From the NCBI RefSeq assembly GCF_022758235.1, contig NZ_JALEBG010000002.1:310001-374000 (forward strand): a stretch of DNA of 64,000 nt, written 5' to 3'. Made by a program: the position numbers and the translations under genes. Shown here piece by piece: positions 61,121 to 64,000 of this stretch. The DNA is from Pontibacter liquoris (GTDB taxonomy: Bacteria; Bacteroidota; Bacteroidia; Cytophagales; Hymenobacteraceae). Numbering within the stretch: position 1 is the stretch's first letter; each line of letters opens with the position of its first letter. The notes beneath the pieces are model-generated. The model saw nothing but the letters and a program-made list of their open reading frames with translations. It had not been told where the DNA came from and made no database searches.

Positions 61121-62682
61121 TATTCTTCCTCCAGTATGGTAAACTTAAATTCCAGCGGATCGAAAGCGGCGACTAAAGCAGGTATAAAATCCGGGTTATT
61201 TGTCTGGTAGGTGAGCAGGTTATCTTGGCGCTCCTGCAGGCTGCCGTTCGGGAAGAGCTTGTCCTTGAGGTTCTCCAGTTGTTTAAAGGTCTGCTCGTGC
61301 TTGCTGTCGCGGGCTTTGGACAGTTTTTTCTCCAGCAGCTGCAGGGCATTGTGCGCTTTCTGCTCTTCGGCCGCCACGGCTTTTACCAGCGTGGGGTCTA
61401 TGCTATGGGCCAGCTTCTCTACTTCTTTAAAGGCGGCCGCTATACTTTGGCGCTCCGTTTCCAGGCTTATTTCCTCCTCATGCAGCTGCTGAGACAAGTG
61501 CTTTTTGAGTTCCTGGTAATCCTGGAACAGCTCCTGCGGCTGCAGCCCCAGCTTGTGCATGCGGCTGGCATTGCCGCGCGTAATATACAGCGCCGAGTTG
61601 CGCAGCATCAGCAGCGGAAAAGCCACCTGCCAGGCAGCAAAAAGCTGCTTCAGCTGGAACCAGTAGGCTACCTCGGCTCCGCCACCAATATAGGCCAGGT
61701 TGGGAAGCACAAGCTCTTCGTAGAGCGGCCGAAGGATCACATTGGGGCTAAAGCGTTCCGGATGCTGCTGCGCCTCCTGCCGTATCTCCTCTAAGGTATA
61801 AATCAGGTCGGTGTTCAGTACTTTATACTTGCCGTCTTCCAGCACAATGCGCTCGCGCAGGCTGTCAGCAAGGTAAAACAGGTTAATCTCGCGGGAGTAT
61901 ACCTGGGGCTTGTACCCGCGCTCCTCCAGCGCCGCGCTTGCCTCGCCTACCAGCTTATGCGATAGCTGTTCGGTCAGTTCTTTCTCCACTACCGGCGTGA
62001 GGGCTTTTTTCAGTTCCGGGTGGTCGCCGTCTATACTTACCAGCCCATATTCGCCGAATAGCGCATGCGTAATGGCGCGCGTGGCATCGGCCAGGTTCTG
62101 GCTATTGCGGTAGGCTTCCTCAAAAACAGGGTACGCCTCGGGCAGTTCGGCCAGCAGCGGTTCCATATCGTTTAACTTAAACCGGCCTACGGCGCCTTTC
62201 TGGTCGGTGTGCCAGGTATAGGTTTTGCCAAACAAGCTGAAGTGGTTGATCTCGGCAAAGTCGTGGTCTTCGGTGGCCATCCAGTATACCGGCACAAAGT
62301 TGTAACCAGGGTATTGCTGTTGCAGCTGCCTGCAGGTGTTAATGGCCGTGATGATCTTATAGACAAAGTATAGCGGGCCGGTAAAGATGTTGAGCTGGTG
62401 GCCGGTGGTAACGGTAAAGGTATTGGGCTGCAGCAACAAGTCGATGTTTTGCTGCACGGCAGGGTTTACCCCGGCCAGGGACGTGTACTGTTGCTGCAGT
62501 GCCTGGTGCAGCGTTTGCCGCTGCGCATCGCTAAAGGTTTTCTCCTTCAGCTGGGCTTCGAACGCCTGCAGGGTCGGGAAATGATTATAAAACGGTTGTA
62601 GCTGCGGGCTACAACAAAGGTAGTCGCTTATGGTCTGAGAGAAAGCGCCGGTGGCGGCGTACTCTACTTTGGTGCTCTTCAT
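61120..62682 (-). CDS. bshC: Bacillithiol biosynthesis cysteine-adding enzyme BshC
   Basis: Adds cysteine to GlcN-malate in the last step of bacillithiol synthesis. The N-terminal Rossmann-like part carries TVTTGHQLNIFTGPLYFVYK and PVYWMATEDHDFAEINH, the BshC hallmarks. The central core has NVILRPLYEELVLPNLAYIG GGAEVAYWFQLKQLF, and the C-terminal part is a long coiled coil (about 390-500, LEKKLSKARDSKHEQTF). The ATG at 62682 (MKSTKVEYAATGAFS) is preferred because family similarity starts there; ATGs at 62697 and 62703 are close alternatives. bshA and bshB are not in the window. Its stop overlaps the next gene's start. Confidence 0.94.
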   Translation of the reverse strand: MKSTKVEYAATGAFSQTISDYLCCSPQLQPFYNHFPTLQAFEAQLKEKTFSDAQRQTLHQALQQQYTSLAGVNPAVQQNIDLLLQPNTFTVTTGHQLNIFTGPLYFVYKIITAINTCRQLQQQYPGYNFVPVYWMATEDHDFAEINHFSLFGKTYTWHTDQKGAVGRFKLNDMEPLLAELPEAYPVFEEAYRNSQNLADATRAITHALFGEYGLVSIDGDHPELKKALTPVVEKELTEQLSHKLVGEASAALEERGYKPQVYSREINLFYLADSLRERIVLEDGKYKVLNTDLIYTLEEIRQEAQQHPERFSPNVILRPLYEELVLPNLAYIGGGAEVAYWFQLKQLFAAWQVAFPLLMLRNSALYITRGNASRMHKLGLQPQELFQDYQELKKHLSQQLHEEEISLETERQSIAAAFKEVEKLAHSIDPTLVKAVAAEEQKAHNALQLLEKKLSKARDSKHEQTFKQLENLKDKLFPNGSLQERQDNLLTYQTNNPDFIPALVAAFDPLEFKFTILEEE

Positions 62683-63020
62683 AGTGGTTACTTCCATTTG
62701 CATGGCTTTTTGTATAGCCTCTTTAACAGTTATGCCGGAAATGTGTTGCAGTCGGTTCCGATGTTGCTGCCACGCCACAAAGTAACGGGTTTATTTTTTT
62801 GTCCGGAGCAGGATTTACAGGATTTTGAGATTTACAGGACCTAAAGCAGCTTTATGCTGCCAGACACGCTGGTTCTTCATACAGAATGGCAAGACGGAGT
62901 TAGCCGCTGGCGCAGTCTTTTTACTTCCTTTGTTAATCCTGCTAAGCCGGATGCAGCCTAATTGCGAAGTATAAAGTATATACTAGTATATTTTGTACAT
63001 CAAACTATAAACCGACAACT
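62683..63020. other. Gap with a GATTTACAGGA direct repeat
   Basis: Between bshC and the divergent PH-domain gene there is no further gene. Near 62811-62840 the segment GCAGGATTTACAGGATTT and GAGATTTACAGGAC forms a direct repeat of GATTTACAGGA. Similar GATTTxCAGGAT segments are known between genes in many Bacteroidota. Several AAGTATA-type motifs cluster at 62967-63000. Confidence 0.55.
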
Positions 63021-63401
63021 ATGGGATTATTAAGTGGCATGATGGGACACGCTACGGAAGTGTCTATCGAAAAGATCACAAATGAATTTCAGCCGATCCT
63101 GATCGCCGACGAGCAGATTGAGCGGGCCTATAAACTGATCCGCGACATGCTGGTGTTCACCAACAAACGCCTTATCCTGGTGAACAAACAAGGCCTGACG
63201 GCTTCCAAAACAGATTACCAGAGCATTCCCTATGGCAGCATTAAGATGTTCTCCAGAGAGAGCGCCGGCATTACGGACCTGGATGCCGAGCTCAAGATCT
63301 GGCTCACCGGCGAATCAGAGCCCACCATCCGGCAGGATTTTAAAAAGGGCGATAATATAAACGAAGCATACCGGGTACTGAGCAAGTATGTATTGAAGTA
63401 G
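63021..63401 (+). CDS. Bacterial PH-domain protein (bPH_1)
   Basis: A single bacterial pleckstrin-homology domain of 126 residues. EFQPILIADEQIERAYKLIRDMLVFTNKRLILVNKQGLTASKTD is the typical first half, and YGSIKMFSRESAGITDLDAELKIWLTGES the second. A C-terminal helix closes the fold. There is no signal or membrane segment. Such proteins assemble into rings in known structures, but their role is unclear. It is convergent with the next gene with only three bases between the stops. Confidence 0.9.
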   Translation: MGLLSGMMGHATEVSIEKITNEFQPILIADEQIERAYKLIRDMLVFTNKRLILVNKQGLTASKTDYQSIPYGSIKMFSRESAGITDLDAELKIWLTGESEPTIRQDFKKGDNINEAYRVLSKYVLK

Positions 63402-63404
63402 GTG

Positions 63405-63803
63405 TTACCTCATAAACGTCAGCCAGCCTTCAGCATCCTGTACGGTATCAAAACCTTCTATAATGCCACTCTTAACCAGACGCATGGCCTTATCTGTCGA
63501 GAGCCTGCTAAAGTGGCTGTTAGCATAAACAACGGCATGGTACTGAAGGCCTGCTGCTACGGCACGCGGGTTCCAGTCGTAGGCACACCACTCAGCCAGT
63601 TCAGCCCATAAGCCCTGCACATTGTAGTGGTTATCGAGTAGCTTATGGCAATGCTCTTTTTTGATGTAAAACAGGATGTTCTCATAACCTTGCATGATGG
63701 CTTCGTTTGTTAATTCCCCCTGCCAGTTGGCAATAAGGTAATCATCAACGGCATTATATTCCAAGGCAAGAAAATCGGTTGTAAGAAGTTTAATATGCTT
63801 CAT
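63405..63803 (-). CDS. Uncharacterised protein, possibly SpoIIAA-like
   Basis: Not firmly recognised. The 132 residues begin MKHIKLLTTDFLALEYNAVD and continue with YLIANWQGELTNEAIMQGYENIL, CHKLLDNHYNVQGLWAELAEW and the late FSRLSTDKAMRLVKSGIIEGFDTVQDAEGWL. The order of a short strand pair, a helix, a KLLxDNxxV-type strand and alternating helices recalls STAS/SpoIIAA-like proteins frequent in Hymenobacteraceae, with the last part matching the common FDTxxDAxxWL end. No membrane or signal segment is present. Function unknown. Confidence 0.68.
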   Translation of the reverse strand: MKHIKLLTTDFLALEYNAVDDYLIANWQGELTNEAIMQGYENILFYIKKEHCHKLLDNHYNVQGLWAELAEWCAYDWNPRAVAAGLQYHAVVYANSHFSRLSTDKAMRLVKSGIIEGFDTVQDAEGWLTFMR

Positions 63804-63905
63804 GGGTGAGACTCAGGCAGGCGCTTTGGGTGTAAACAGATCAGAACTTTGATACGAAAAATACGCGCCTTAGTGCCTTAGATCGAAAAGTTATGCAATG
63901 GTTTA

Positions 63906-63957
63906 AACAGAAAAGAATTCCCTGGCAGCCTGCGCTGCCAGGGAATTCTTTTCTGTT
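63906..63957. terminator. Perfect 24-bp hairpin terminator
   Basis: The arm 63906-63929 (AACAGAAAAGAATTCCCTGG...) is the exact complement of 63934-63957 around a CTGC loop. It lies 17 bases past the stop of a minus-strand gene that enters from the right edge. Confidence 0.92.
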
Positions 63958-63973
63958 ATTGCTATCTTTATCC

Positions 63974-64000
63974 TTATACTACCACTTCGCCATACAGATC
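63974..64000 (-). CDS. C-terminal end of a minus-strand gene (partial)
   Basis: Reading from the window edge, the minus strand gives DLYGEVVV and a TAA stop at 63974-63976. It is followed at normal distance by the 24-bp terminator, which is the main support. Too short to identify. Confidence 0.4.
   Translation of the reverse strand, partial: DLYGEVVV

Noticed and set aside
1..64000. tRNA, rRNA, CRISPR array, prophage, transposase or replication origin
   Set aside because: Scanned for by eye and none found; weak negatives only, since no covariance or HMM search was possible.

Overview
The window looks like chromosomal DNA of an aerobic Bacteroidota bacterium of the Cytophagales, probably Hymenobacteraceae and Pontibacter-like (inferred). 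Seen in the sequence: a SusC/SusD pair, a type IX secretion sorting domain, a bacillithiol gene (bshC), families typical of Bacteroidota (DUF4403, DUF3891, DUF1599, BT_3928), several -7 boxes of the form TAnnTTTG, few Shine-Dalgarno sites, and some GTG/TTG starts. No tRNA, rRNA, CRISPR array, phage or insertion sequence was seen.

Bases 1-38,000 form one large glycan-foraging region. After a partial ECF sigma factor comes a minus-strand group of GH29 fucosidase, PNGase F-like amidase, GH27 and GH123, then a GH33 sialidase. A sialic-acid locus follows: AGE-family epimerase, two-domain sialate O-acetylesterase, a 1409-residue fusion (Kelch mutarotase + SSS symporter + sialidase), N-acetylneuraminate lyase, SusD and SusC, with a divergent GntR/FadR regulator. 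Next come a GH2 beta-galactosidase, an S1 sulfatase, a LacI regulator, a NahK-like sugar kinase, an exported formylglycine-generating enzyme, a GH109-like alpha-N-acetylgalactosaminidase, a truncated PhoD-type leader module, a CBM9-like protein, a sugar nucleotidyltransferase and a second LacI regulator. Together these could strip sulfate, O-acetyl, sialic acid, fucose, alpha-Gal/GalNAc caps, beta-Gal and beta-GalNAc from host-type glycoproteins, release N-glycans, import sialic acid and salvage HexNAc as a nucleotide sugar. Four CAAACGTTTG-type palindromes lie upstream of lacZ, the kinase and the two lacI genes, suggesting one LacI regulon.

Bases 39,600-64,000 are mostly housekeeping: an amino-acid permease, a tiny lipoprotein, a fatty-acid hydroxylase, aroK, a DoxX-like protein, DUF1599, folP-cdaA, kbl and tdh (threonine to glycine) flanking a Pro/Arg-repeat protein, DUF3891, a thioredoxin-like protein, DUF4403, BrkB/YihY, rlmN, a thioesterase, mnmD, an esterase, a 5-formyl-THF cyclo-ligase, bshC and a bacterial PH-domain protein.

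Two features cross the whole window. The heptamer AAGTATA/TATACTT occurs far more often than chance in and between genes. Two intergenic islands (about 8,950-9,380 and 51,570-52,205) share three families of dispersed repeats.
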